Positions 7,778 to 12,632 of a stretch of 15,299 nucleotides of DNA are shown here, in pieces. Made by a program: the position numbers and the translations under genes. This DNA is from Bacillota bacterium (GTDB lineage: Bacteria > Bacillota > Clostridia > Oscillospirales > Acutalibacteraceae), in contig JAEWYE010000075.1 in NCBI GenBank assembly GCA_023458755.1, positions 1-15,299 on the forward strand, given 5' to 3'. Below the pieces are notes generated by a model, which ran no database searches, was not told where the DNA came from, and saw only the letters and a list, made by a program, of their open reading frames with translations. The number at the start of each line of letters is the position of its first letter. The stretch's first letter is position 1.

Positions 7778-8181
7778 ACCGCGAACTCCCCATACTCGAT
7801 GCCGCCGTACACGTCCTCAACCTGCGCAGAATCTGCCTTGGAAATACGTGCTGAAATAACAGAAAGTGCCGCGTCTCCTGCGCCGCTGAAATACGAAGCG
7901 AGGCCGCTGTCCTGCGATTCAATGGCGATCAATGCAGAGGCCAGATAGTAGGGGAGAACCCCTGATACAACCGCATCATCCAGCCCGATTTCATCGGCCA
8001 TCGTCTTTACGCGAGTGTATGCTGATCCAGCTACCAGACTCACTCTCGCAAGAATGGAATCCAGAATATCCGGCGTTCTTACCAGGTATTCCTTCGTGTC
8101 AGTGGTCACCGTTGCGCCGGTGGATTCGTTCTGTTCATCCATCAGACGAATTGCCTTGTCAAACACGTCCTGCACGGTCAC
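7771..8181 (-). CDS. Putative head-tail connector/adaptor protein
   Basis: Product of 136 residues, starting at GTG 8179-8181, which overlaps the upstream stop by four bases (GTGA) with GGGTGA upstream. The sequence is mainly helical: MTVQDVFDKAIRLMDEQNES, then a TPDILDSILARVSLVAG helix, then VLPYYLASALIAIESQDSGL and a final helix. A short all-helical protein with an LPxxLAxxLxxxEDxxLAxYF-like segment is characteristic of phage connector and DNA-packaging adaptor proteins (gp6/gp4-like), which bind beneath the portal. It sits among packaging genes, which agrees. I assign the role from pattern and context only; it might be another small structural protein of similar shape. Confidence 0.55.
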   Translation of the reverse strand: MTVQDVFDKAIRLMDEQNESTGATVTTDTKEYLVRTPDILDSILARVSLVAGSAYTRVKTMADEIGLDDAVVSGVLPYYLASALIAIESQDSGLASYFSGAGDAALSVISARISKADSAQVEDVYGGIEYGEFAVW

Positions 8182-8411
8182 AGCAAATCACCCTTTTTCT
8201 CGCCTACGCTGTATGTCATGATATTCTCAAAGCCCTCGTCTACGCTTCCGGGAGCAGGCTTGGGCACTTCGGCCCCCTTGACTTCATCCCTGGGCGCGTG
8301 CGGGGCCTTCATCTCAGCCAAACGCAGGCGCGTATAGCACAGCATGGAAACCAGCAAAGCGATCAGCACGGCAAGAACACACGCCAAAACCGCGATTTCC
8401 AAAATCAGCAT
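8178..8411 (-). CDS. Small one-pass membrane protein in the packaging block
   Basis: Product of 77 residues. Residues 2-26 (LILEIAVLACVLAVLIALLV and on) form one hydrophobic helix at the very N-terminus, followed by a charged, proline-containing soluble tail of about 50 residues. The ATG at 8409-8411 has CGGAGG upstream and lies 12 bases after the small terminase stop; its own stop overlaps the connector start. It is too short and has too few helices for a standard class I or II holin, though a single-helix class III holin is possible. I do not recognise a family. Tight coupling on both sides argues that it is a real phage gene. Confidence 0.65.
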   Translation of the reverse strand: MLILEIAVLACVLAVLIALLVSMLCYTRLRLAEMKAPHAPRDEVKGAEVPKPAPGSVDEGFENIMTYSVGEKKGDLL

Positions 8412-8423
8412 ACCGCGCCTCCG

Positions 8424-8822
8424 TTACTTGAAGTCCGAATCGTCCATTCCCTTGCCCATATTCACGTTCACGGAAATGTCCTGCTTTGCTTCCACCTTGT
8501 CCTGATACCCGCCGAAACGTGGCTGCTTGTTCAGGAAAATTCCACGGGTCACCATGCCCTTTTCTTGATAGCGGGGATCTGTCTCAATCTGATTTTGAAT
8601 GCGCAGATAGGCCATCTGAGCGGTCTCCTGAAAATCCGTGCAGCGTTTACCATCGTACCAGCGCCGCAGCGTCTCAACCGTGACATTTAAGTGCAGCGCA
8701 AGACCGGCCTCGCCGTACAGAACGCCGTCCTTGTCGCACGTCCTGAAATATTCGTCGCACTTTGCTTTTAGCAAGTCGGCGGTTGCATAGTCTCGCTGCC
8801 CGGTATTTTTCTTCTTTGTCAT
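8424..8822 (-). CDS. terS: Terminase small subunit-like DNA-binding protein
   Basis: Product of 132 residues from the ATG at 8820-8822. The frame extends to a GTG at 8855, but the ATG has GGCGGCGGAAGC before it and gives the expected N-terminus (MTKKKNTGQRDYATADLLKA). Residues about 18-60 contain a helix-turn-helix: KCDEYFRTCDKDG, then EAGLALHLNVTVETLRRWYD, as in small terminases and gp3-like DNA-packaging proteins. The middle (FQETAQMAYLRIQNQIETDP) is the probable oligomerisation helix, and the end is acidic (KGMDDSDFK). Small terminases recognise the packaging site on phage DNA and present it to the large subunit. It is the first gene after the late promoter, the normal place. The large subunit is unusually distant, six genes downstream. 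Confidence 0.8.
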   Translation of the reverse strand: MTKKKNTGQRDYATADLLKAKCDEYFRTCDKDGVLYGEAGLALHLNVTVETLRRWYDGKRCTDFQETAQMAYLRIQNQIETDPRYQEKGMVTRGIFLNKQPRFGGYQDKVEAKQDISVNVNMGKGMDDSDFK

Positions 8823-8874
8823 GCTTCCGCCGCCTTTCTTGAAAATCGTTCTCACCGTTTCGGAGAGGGGGATT

Positions 8875-8898
8875 GTCCCGTTATTGCCGCCACGGGAC
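8875..8898 (-). promoter_or_regulatory. Leader hairpin upstream of the small terminase gene
   Basis: GTCCCGT (8875-8881) and ACGGGAC (8892-8898) form a seven-base-pair stem with a ten-base loop in the roughly 110-base untranslated leader between the late promoter and the first gene. There is no T-run. A role in mRNA stability or regulation is possible but not shown. Confidence 0.4.
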
Positions 8899-8936
8899 CC
8901 AGGCGGGGGAGGGAAGTTCTATATACTCTCGACTAT

Positions 8937-8964
8937 ATTATATCACTTTTGCAGCCTGTTTCAA
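8937..8964 (-). promoter_or_regulatory. Probable late-operon promoter
   Basis: On the minus strand TTGAAA (8959-8964) and a perfect TATAAT (8937-8942) are separated by 16 bases in the AT-rich stretch before the small terminase gene. Transcription would start near 8930, leaving a leader of about 110 bases. This is the best promoter-like site in front of the late genes. Confidence 0.65.
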
Positions 8965-8981
8965 GCACTATTTTTTGACTA

Positions 8982-8998
8982 TTATCATATATTGATAA
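8982..8998. promoter_or_regulatory. Operator-like palindrome upstream of the late promoter
   Basis: TTATCA and TGATAA are perfect arms around a five-base AT spacer, about 18 bases upstream of the late -35 element. Placement suits an activator or repressor site for late genes. The protein that would bind it is not identified. Confidence 0.5.
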
Positions 8999-9093
8999 CA
9001 TTTTAAACACTTTAAAACATTTTGCAAAATATTGTTATTCCCAAAGCGTCCTGATATTTTGAGCGTCCGGGATTCTAAAACCCCGCCCCCTGA

Positions 9094-9232
9094 TTTTCCG
9101 CTACCCCCTGGCTGACTTGCACCGCCATGAGCAGGCAGCATAGCGTATTGGCGTGTCCCTAAAGCCGCAGAATACGTGAGTGGAATATCACCCACCCCGC
9201 CAGCGCGAGGCCCACCGTTTTTCCGCTACCCC
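9094..9232. repeat. 14-bp direct repeat TTTTCCGCTACCCC, two copies
   Basis: Exact copies at 9094-9107 and 9219-9232, start to start 125 bases apart, in DNA without a gene. There is no obvious extension of identity beyond the 14 bases. Function unknown. Confidence 0.6.
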
Positions 9233-9778
9233 TCCCCCTATCAGCTTCGGGACGGTCGAACGCCTCACAGACCACCGCCCATGCCTGTCATGCTGCCCTG
9301 CACCCCCAGGCCGGCGCGTTGTATCATCTGCGCCCAGCAGCTCGGATCACCTTTCGCGCCGGCGCCGAATAGCGCCCCTGACTACACAGAAAAGACACAG
9401 CACAAGCATAAACAACTGATATTACAGCGAAAACACTTAATGCCTGATTAAATTTATCCGCTTTTGCCCTTTGCGGCTGCGAGTTCCCACCTCGCCCAAC
9501 CGGCGCAGAAGCGGAATTGAATGGGATTGTGCTAGACATAAGCGCAGCTTATTGACAATTGCAGATGTACGCGCGTTTTTTATATCTGACCGCGCGTCTT
9601 CTCTCCCAAAATTGCAAACCTGAAAACAGTATTCTGGGAGACCGGAAGACAAGGGCCAGGACCCGGAAAGCAGGAGACCGCCAAAGCTGCAACACCGGGT
9701 CAACGGCCAAAAGCCGCAGCGAAAAAGCCCCAGAAGTGAGGAAGTGGTGTAGTGAGCGGATTCCCTATTCTCCGGTAA

Positions 9779-9828
9779 TAGAGCGTATAGAGCGTATAGG
9801 GCGTACTGTATACCCCCTATACGCTCTA
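9779..9828. repeat. 9-bp tandem repeats (TAGAGCGTA) with an inverted copy
   Basis: TAGAGCGTA at 9779-9787 and 9788-9796 and TAGGGCGTA at 9797-9805 stand head to tail. An inverted TACGCTCTA follows at 9820-9828. The last direct unit and the inverted one also form a 14-base-pair stem (9788-9801 with 9815-9828) around a 13-base loop. No T-run follows on the plus strand, but an AT-rich tract does. The arrangement suits a protein-binding array or a strong cruciform more than a terminator. Confidence 0.7.
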
Positions 9829-9856
9829 ATAATCAAGAATATAAATATAATACACT

Positions 9857-9988
9857 TACTCCACTAGATCACCACATACACATTGCAGTACAACGGATTA
9901 ACGGCGGTGGAGTACCCAAAAATCTACTCCACTTGTGCTACACTGTTCCACTTATTTACTCCACTAGTTTTAAGTGAGTCTCCACTTG
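9857..9988. repeat. Iteron-like array of TACTCCACT(A/T)G
   Basis: Direct copies: TACTCCACTAG at 9857, TACTCCACTTG at 9925, TGTTCCACTTA at 9944, TACTCCACTAG at 9957 and GTCTCCACTTG at 9978. An inverted GTGGAGTA lies at 9907-9914, and a weaker inverted relative, GAAGTGGTGTA, at 9741-9751. Spacings between starts are irregular (68, 19, 13 and 21 bases). The AT-rich tract 9827-9855 lies just to the left. Iterons next to an AT-rich unwinding stretch are the hallmark of many plasmid and phage origins, but no initiator gene is in the window. Confidence 0.65.
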
Positions 9989-9990
9989 TA

Positions 9991-10030
9991 CAAAAAACAG
10001 TGCCCCAGACGGTATTAAACCGTCTGGGGC
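9991..10030 (-). terminator. Intrinsic terminator of the RHH regulator gene
   Basis: GCCCCAGACGGT (10002-10013) and ACCGTCTGGGGC (10019-10030) form a perfect 12-base-pair stem with loop ATTAA. Read on the minus strand the stem is followed by ACTG and six T residues, a standard rho-independent terminator, five bases after the RHH stop. On the plus strand only TTTGC follows, so it acts mainly leftwards. Confidence 0.9.
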
Positions 10031-10035
10031 TTTGC

Positions 10036-10239
10036 TCATAGCTTGTCTTTGATTGCGTCGATAATCCAGGCGTTGACACTCTGGCCGCTGGCCTGCGCGG
10101 CTGCTTCTATCTGTTCTTTTGTAAGTCCGTCGGTGCCGTCCTTCCGAAGCCGAAAGGTTATCTTTTGGTATGCCTTTGCCTCATATCTTGCACGGCTGGG
10201 CGCGTTCTGACGATTTCTAGTGGCCTTGTCTGTTGGCAA
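10036..10239 (-). CDS. Ribbon-helix-helix (Arc/MetJ-type) DNA-binding regulator
   Basis: Product of 67 residues from the preferred TTG at 10237-10239, five bases after AGGGGGTGG; the longer reading from GTG 10248 would place the start inside that ribosome binding site. The N-terminal third is basic (RNRQNAPSRARYEAKAY). KITFRLRKDG is the probable DNA-contacting beta ribbon, followed by helix LTKEQIEAAAQASG, then SVNAWIIDAIKDKL, the classic GxSVNxxI second helix of RHH proteins. Such proteins bind palindromes as dimers or tetramers and often repress their own promoter. Its promoter and the divergent one of the accessory operon both carry related palindromes, so autorepression and control of that operon are likely. 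It is a single-gene unit closed by a strong terminator. Without a paired toxin next to it, a plain repressor is more likely than an antitoxin. Confidence 0.82.
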   Translation of the reverse strand: MPTDKATRNRQNAPSRARYEAKAYQKITFRLRKDGTDGLTKEQIEAAAQASGQSVNAWIIDAIKDKL

Positions 10240-10262
10240 GAATACCACCCCCTAGCACAAAC

Positions 10263-10292
10263 AGTATACCACGTCTTGCGTAATGCCGTCAT
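10263..10292 (-). promoter_or_regulatory. Promoter of the RHH regulator gene
   Basis: On the minus strand TGG then TATACT gives an extended -10 (hexamer 10263-10268). ATGACG (10287-10292) is a weak -35 at an 18-base spacing. The transcript would start near 10256, only about 17 bases before the TTG. The -35 lies inside the palindrome at 10276-10299. Confidence 0.6.
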
Positions 10293-10299
10293 TATGCAA
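10276..10299. promoter_or_regulatory. Operator-like palindrome 1 (over the regulator's -35)
   Basis: Arms TTGCGTAATG and CATTATGCAA with four bases between them; the arms are complementary except for one position. It covers the -35 of the leftward promoter, as expected for autorepression by the RHH protein. Confidence 0.65.
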
Positions 10300-10357
10300 A
10301 AATGCACAAAAACGGCATACTCGGCTTGTGACTTGTTCCAAAAGCGCAAAAAGGCAC

Positions 10358-10387
10358 TTGACAATTGCATAACGCTGGCATTATGAT
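10358..10387 (+). promoter_or_regulatory. Promoter of the rightward accessory operon
   Basis: Perfect TTGACA (10358-10363), 18-base spacer and TATGAT (10382-10387). The start would be near 10394, about 50 bases before the first ATG at 10443. It is overlapped by palindrome 2. Confidence 0.75.
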
Positions 10388-10388
10388 T
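10365..10388. promoter_or_regulatory. Operator-like palindrome 2 (over the rightward promoter)
   Basis: TTGCATAACG, four bases, CATTATGATT. It matches palindrome 1 at 17 of 24 positions, including the whole CATTATG half-site and the same four-base gap. It fills the spacer and -10 of the rightward promoter, so a bound repressor would block it. Confidence 0.6.
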
Positions 10389-10442
10389 GCGCCATGAACC
10401 AAACAACACCGAACAGGCCAACAGGCCGGAAGGAGATACAAC

Positions 10443-10847
10443 ATGAACAGAATCAATATTGAAGCCCTGCGCCAGATTGCCAACGACGCTTTTACTTCCA
10501 CCGAGGAGATGAAGCTCTTTACCAAAACCCTGACATCACACTACGCCGAGGACTGGGACCGCGAAACATACGCCTGCTATTGGAAGTTGGACGCCCAGGA
10601 ATCCGCCCGCTGGGATGCGCTGCGGGGCGCCTGCTCTCTGATCGGAGCGGAACAGTCCGCCGTGATTGCCTTCTTCAAGGCCGTGACCAGATACGAGAAA
10701 CACCGGGGCCGCTGGGATCGCTGCATCTGGAGCGTGAAGCAGTCCGGCACCTACGACAGCACGGAGCTTTTCCAGTCTCTGATCTCTGAGGATGGCGAAC
10801 TTGGCCGCCAGTATTACCGGAGTACGGGCCGCCCCATTTGCGCCTGA
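10443..10847 (+). CDS. Hypothetical accessory protein, first gene of rightward operon
   Basis: Product of 134 residues. The ATG at 10443 follows AAGGAG at eight bases. No family recognised. It appears soluble and mostly helical, with no signal peptide or membrane helix. It is rich in aromatic and charged residues, including an acidic-aromatic stretch HYAEDWDRETYACYWKLDA (about residues 33-51) and a basic-aromatic KHRGRWDRCIW (around 87-97). It is the promoter-proximal gene of an operon that also contains a J-domain protein, controlled by a likely RHH repressor. Candidates by context alone include a host-takeover or anti-restriction protein; this is speculation, not annotation. Confidence 0.7.
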   Translation: MNRINIEALRQIANDAFTSTEEMKLFTKTLTSHYAEDWDRETYACYWKLDAQESARWDALRGACSLIGAEQSAVIAFFKAVTRYEKHRGRWDRCIWSVKQSGTYDSTELFQSLISEDGELGRQYYRSTGRPICA

Positions 10848-10858
10848 CAAATCGCCCC

Positions 10859-10880
10859 GCGGGTCGGGCAAAAGGCCGGC
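10859..10880 (+). repeat. Intergenic hairpin copy A
   Basis: Left arm GCGGGTC, loop GGGCAAAA, right arm GGCCGGC (one mismatch and one G-U). It lies between the stop of the first gene and the ribosome binding site of the second. Same length and layout as copies at 11290 and 11862. Confidence 0.55.
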
Positions 10881-10902
10881 AGAAAGGCAGGAGGAACCGA
10901 AG

Positions 10903-11085
10903 ATGAAAAAGAAAATCGTCTATGCGCTGGTGCTGGTGGCCGCAATCCTCGCCACCGCGTACGGCACCTATCGTTACACCATGTTGCATCTGGAGATTGA
11001 GACGGACGGCGACGGGGACAGCGCGATTGTTACCGTGTTCGGGCAGTCCGATTTGTACGGGATCAACGGGTACGAAATCGGATAA
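10903..11085 (+). CDS. Small membrane-anchored hypothetical protein
   Basis: Product of 60 residues. The ATG at 10903 has AGGAGG eight bases upstream, whereas the longer open frame (from 10792) overlaps the first gene and is not needed. The N-terminus MKKKIVYALVLVAAILATAY is a short basic start plus one hydrophobic helix, so a membrane anchor or an uncleaved signal. The remaining 37 residues are acidic (EIETDGDGDSAIVTVFG) and probably lie outside the membrane. No family recognised. Part of the rightward operon. Confidence 0.65.
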   Translation: MKKKIVYALVLVAAILATAYGTYRYTMLHLEIETDGDGDSAIVTVFGQSDLYGINGYEIG

Positions 11086-11099
11086 GGCCGGAGGGAAAT

Positions 11100-11276
11100 A
11101 TGACAATGAAATGTGGATATGTCCTATCAGGAGAGTTCGCCGGGGAGTGGTGGGAAATCGAGCGCATAGGCCCGGAGCATTACACCCTGACCATAGGCGG
11201 CGAGTTCTGGACCAGTTCCGACAGTCAGCGGAAGCTACTTGACGAGGTAACCGCGCTCGATGGTTTCTCCCGATAA
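11100..11276 (+). CDS. Small hypothetical protein (58 residues)
   Basis: MTMKCGYVLSGEFAGEWWEI begins the product. The ATG at 11100-11102 follows CCGGAGGG by five bases and lies 14 bases after the previous stop. The composition is balanced and beta-like, with EHYTLTIGGEFWTSSDSQRK then a helix KLLDEVTALD. No membrane helix. The product is short, so real status rests on the very good ribosome binding site, operon position and protein-like sequence. Family unknown. Confidence 0.6.
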   Translation: MTMKCGYVLSGEFAGEWWEIERIGPEHYTLTIGGEFWTSSDSQRKLLDEVTALDGFSR

Positions 11277-11289
11277 CCCCCGCGCCGCT

Positions 11290-11315
11290 GCTCCGGTCCG
11301 GCGATAGGCTGGAGC
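11290..11315 (+). repeat. Intergenic hairpin copy B
   Basis: Left arm GCTCCGGTC, loop CGGCGATA, right arm GGCTGGAGC: nine pairs, two of them G-U. Versus copy C, several paired positions differ while pairing is kept. It ends 32 bases before the J-domain gene start. Confidence 0.6.
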
Positions 11316-11347
11316 CCATCAAGTTTTAATTTTTGGAGGGCTGACTT

Positions 11348-11851
11348 ATGACAAAGTATTTTATCAACTGCACGAACCTGGACGAGCTGAAGAAAGCCTA
11401 TAAGGCCGCAGCAATGAAGTATCACCCGGACCTGGGCGGCGACACCGCCACCATGCAGGCAGTCAACGCCGAGTATGAGGCCCGTTTTGAAGTCCTGAAG
11501 CGTGGCCAGAATGAACGCGCCGCCGAGGATACCACCGGCACGGCCCAGGCTACCACCGAAGCCCCGGAAGACTTCATTCAGATTATCGATGTGCTGCTTC
11601 ACATGGACGGCCTGACGGTGGAGCTATGCGGGCGCTGGCTCTGGATCGGCGGCGAGACCATGAAGCATAAGGACGCGCTTAAAGCAGCGGGCTGCCGGTG
11701 GAGCAGCAGCAAAAAGCTGTGGAGCTGGCACTTTGCCGAGGACGGCGCGAAGTGGCATAAGAGCCATTACAGCATGGACCATATCCGGGGAAAGTATGGC
11801 AGCGAACGCTTTAACAGCGCAAACACCCGCGCCGAAGCGCTGAACGCATGA
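11348..11851 (+). CDS. J-domain (DnaJ-like) accessory protein
   Basis: Product of 167 residues. The ATG at 11348 follows GGAGGG at eight bases. Residues 1-55 are a short J domain: helix LDELKKAYKAAAMKYHPDLG with the diagnostic HPD at 26-28, then GGDTATMQAVNAEYEARFEV. The HPD loop is what stimulates an Hsp70 ATPase. A Thr/Ala-rich linker (about 60-75) leads to a C-terminal domain with LHMDGLTVELCGRWLWIGG and ALKAAGCRWSSSKKLWSWHF, a beta-rich aromatic module that I know only from J-domain proteins of Firmicutes mobile elements. There is no Gly/Phe or zinc region, so it is not a general DnaJ. It probably recruits host DnaK for a phage or element task such as replication-complex remodelling; that target is inferred. 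Confidence 0.88.
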   Translation: MTKYFINCTNLDELKKAYKAAAMKYHPDLGGDTATMQAVNAEYEARFEVLKRGQNERAAEDTTGTAQATTEAPEDFIQIIDVLLHMDGLTVELCGRWLWIGGETMKHKDALKAAGCRWSSSKKLWSWHFAEDGAKWHKSHYSMDHIRGKYGSERFNSANTRAEALNA

Positions 11852-11861
11852 GACAGGCCCC

Positions 11862-11883
11862 GCCGGTCGGGCGATAGGCCGGC
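11862..11883 (+). repeat. Intergenic hairpin copy C
   Basis: Left arm GCCGGTC, loop GGGCGATA, right arm GGCCGGC: seven pairs, one G-U. It lies 10 bases after the J-protein stop and 14 bases before the next ATG. Confidence 0.6.
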
Positions 11884-11897
11884 AGAGAGGGGACGTC

Positions 11898-12086
11898 ATG
11901 AAAGAAGAATTAAACTGGGAGGTTGTCGCCGTCTGCCACGCAGAAACCACCTTTTTTCGTTTGATTGCGGCATTCGGGGATCCGTACCAGGCGCAGGAAT
12001 TTATTGAAAAGGTTTTGCCCCAGGAGAACCGTAGCCGCTTTTTCATCAGCCACAGAATCACGGGCGAGAGGTGGCAAATGCTGTGA
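11898..12086 (+). CDS. Small hypothetical protein (62 residues)
   Basis: The ATG at 11898 follows AGAGAGGGG. The product reads MKEELNWEVVAVCHAETTFF then LIAAFGDPYQAQEFIEKVLP and a basic end. It is predicted soluble, alpha/beta and without membrane segments; no family recognised. Its stop overlaps the start of the next gene (GTGA), so the two are probably translated together. Confidence 0.65.
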   Translation: MKEELNWEVVAVCHAETTFFRLIAAFGDPYQAQEFIEKVLPQENRSRFFISHRITGERWQML

Positions 12087-12523
12087 TTGATTGGACAAGC
12101 TGGCGCGCCACAGACCGGCGTGTACAAAACTACATCGAAAAGCCGTCCACCCTCAACACCGTTGAGCGCTGCCAATACATGGACCGGCAGACGGAGAAAT
12201 ATATCGCAGAGCTGCAAGCGGAGATTGCGCAGATGCAGGAATACCGGGCGGAGCTTTTCGCGCGGATGCAGCAGCTCTATTCTGCCGCGTATGATCTCAA
12301 AATCACGCTCAAACGTGAGGTCCGCTACGGCGAAAAGAAGTTCTATTTCCTTTGCATCTGGAAGGTTTACCGCGAGGACGATATAGCCCCGGAGATGATT
12401 GAAAGCACCAAGTACGCTGGCACGGAGCGGGCGCAAGCAATCAAAGACTACCACGCTGCTCTGAAAGCCCATCCCGGCGTAGCCTGTGAGATGGACGTAG
12501 CAAAGGGAAAGTGGGAGAGATAA
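12083..12523 (+). CDS. Hypothetical coiled-coil protein, last gene of accessory operon
   Basis: Product of 146 residues from GTG 12083-12085, which overlaps the preceding stop by four bases with AGAGGTGG upstream; a GTG at 12071 is also open but falls in that ribosome binding site. Residues about 30-75 form a long charged helix (MDRQTEKYIAELQAEIAQMQ and on) with heptad-like spacing, a probable coiled coil. A beta part follows (REVRYGEKKFYFLCIWKVYR), then a helix near RAQAIKDYHAALKAHPGVAC. No family recognised. A strong hairpin follows immediately, so this ends the operon. Confidence 0.7.
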   Translation: MIDWTSWRATDRRVQNYIEKPSTLNTVERCQYMDRQTEKYIAELQAEIAQMQEYRAELFARMQQLYSAAYDLKITLKREVRYGEKKFYFLCIWKVYREDDIAPEMIESTKYAGTERAQAIKDYHAALKAHPGVACEMDVAKGKWER

Positions 12524-12558
12524 AAGAACCCGGGGAGCTAAATGCTCTCCGGGTTCTT
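12524..12558 (+). terminator. Hairpin ending the accessory operon
   Basis: AAGAACCCGGGGAGC (12524-12538) and GCTCTCCGGGTTCTT (12544-12558) form a 15-base-pair stem (one G-U) with a five-base loop, starting right at the stop codon. The plus strand ends with CTTATC, a short U-poor tail. The minus strand has TTCTTTTATC, so it may work in both directions. It separates the element from pstS. Confidence 0.7.
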
Positions 12559-12615
12559 ATCATTCACAGTTGCGACACAGCTTATTTTACATCAATTGGT
12601 ATTGCTATAATGGAT

Positions 12616-12632
12616 TTTACAAATACTTTACA
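12616..12632 (+). promoter_or_regulatory. Pho-box-like direct repeat upstream of pstS
   Basis: TTTACA at 12616-12621 and 12627-12632, exactly 11 bases apart, is the spacing of PhoP response-regulator boxes (TTAACA-like repeats) in Firmicutes. A further single TTTACA is at 12586. A TATATT (12652-12657) downstream and a TGCTATAAT extended -10 (12603-12611) upstream are possible -10 elements. Phosphate-starvation control of pstS by PhoPR is the natural reading; the promoter itself is not settled. Confidence 0.55.

Larger units (their letters stand above)
8823..10001. other. Intergenic/control region without a convincing gene
   Basis: About 1.2 kb. The left part holds the late leader, promoter and palindrome. 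From about 9060 to 9530 I see no gene: short open frames exist on both strands, but none has a ribosome binding site or protein-like composition. TTTTCCGCTACCCC occurs twice (9094-9107 and 9219-9232). A nested hairpin lies at 9457-9515 and a palindrome at 9538-9552. The right part is occupied by the repeat arrays listed separately. The composition shifts from CG-rich to strongly AT-rich near 9827. Confidence 0.6.

Noticed and set aside
9479..9495. Possible tRNA T-arm (five-base stem, seven-base loop)
   Set aside because: The loop lacks the conserved T-loop bases, and no matching acceptor, D or anticodon arms are found at the right distance.
9324..9703. Minus-strand frames of 71 and 88 codons
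   Set aside because: No ribosome binding site, overlapping each other, unconvincing residue composition.
9559..9867. 102-codon plus-strand frame running through the 9-bp tandem repeats
   Set aside because: Starts with TTG without a ribosome binding site, composition is not protein-like, and its end is made of the repeat array. A second frame ending near 9740 (reading GQRPKAAAKKPQK) looks slightly more like a protein tail and could be a decayed gene end, but no start can be found.
9857..9988. Possible CRISPR array
   Set aside because: Repeats are only about 11 bases, imperfect, unevenly spaced and with one inverted copy.
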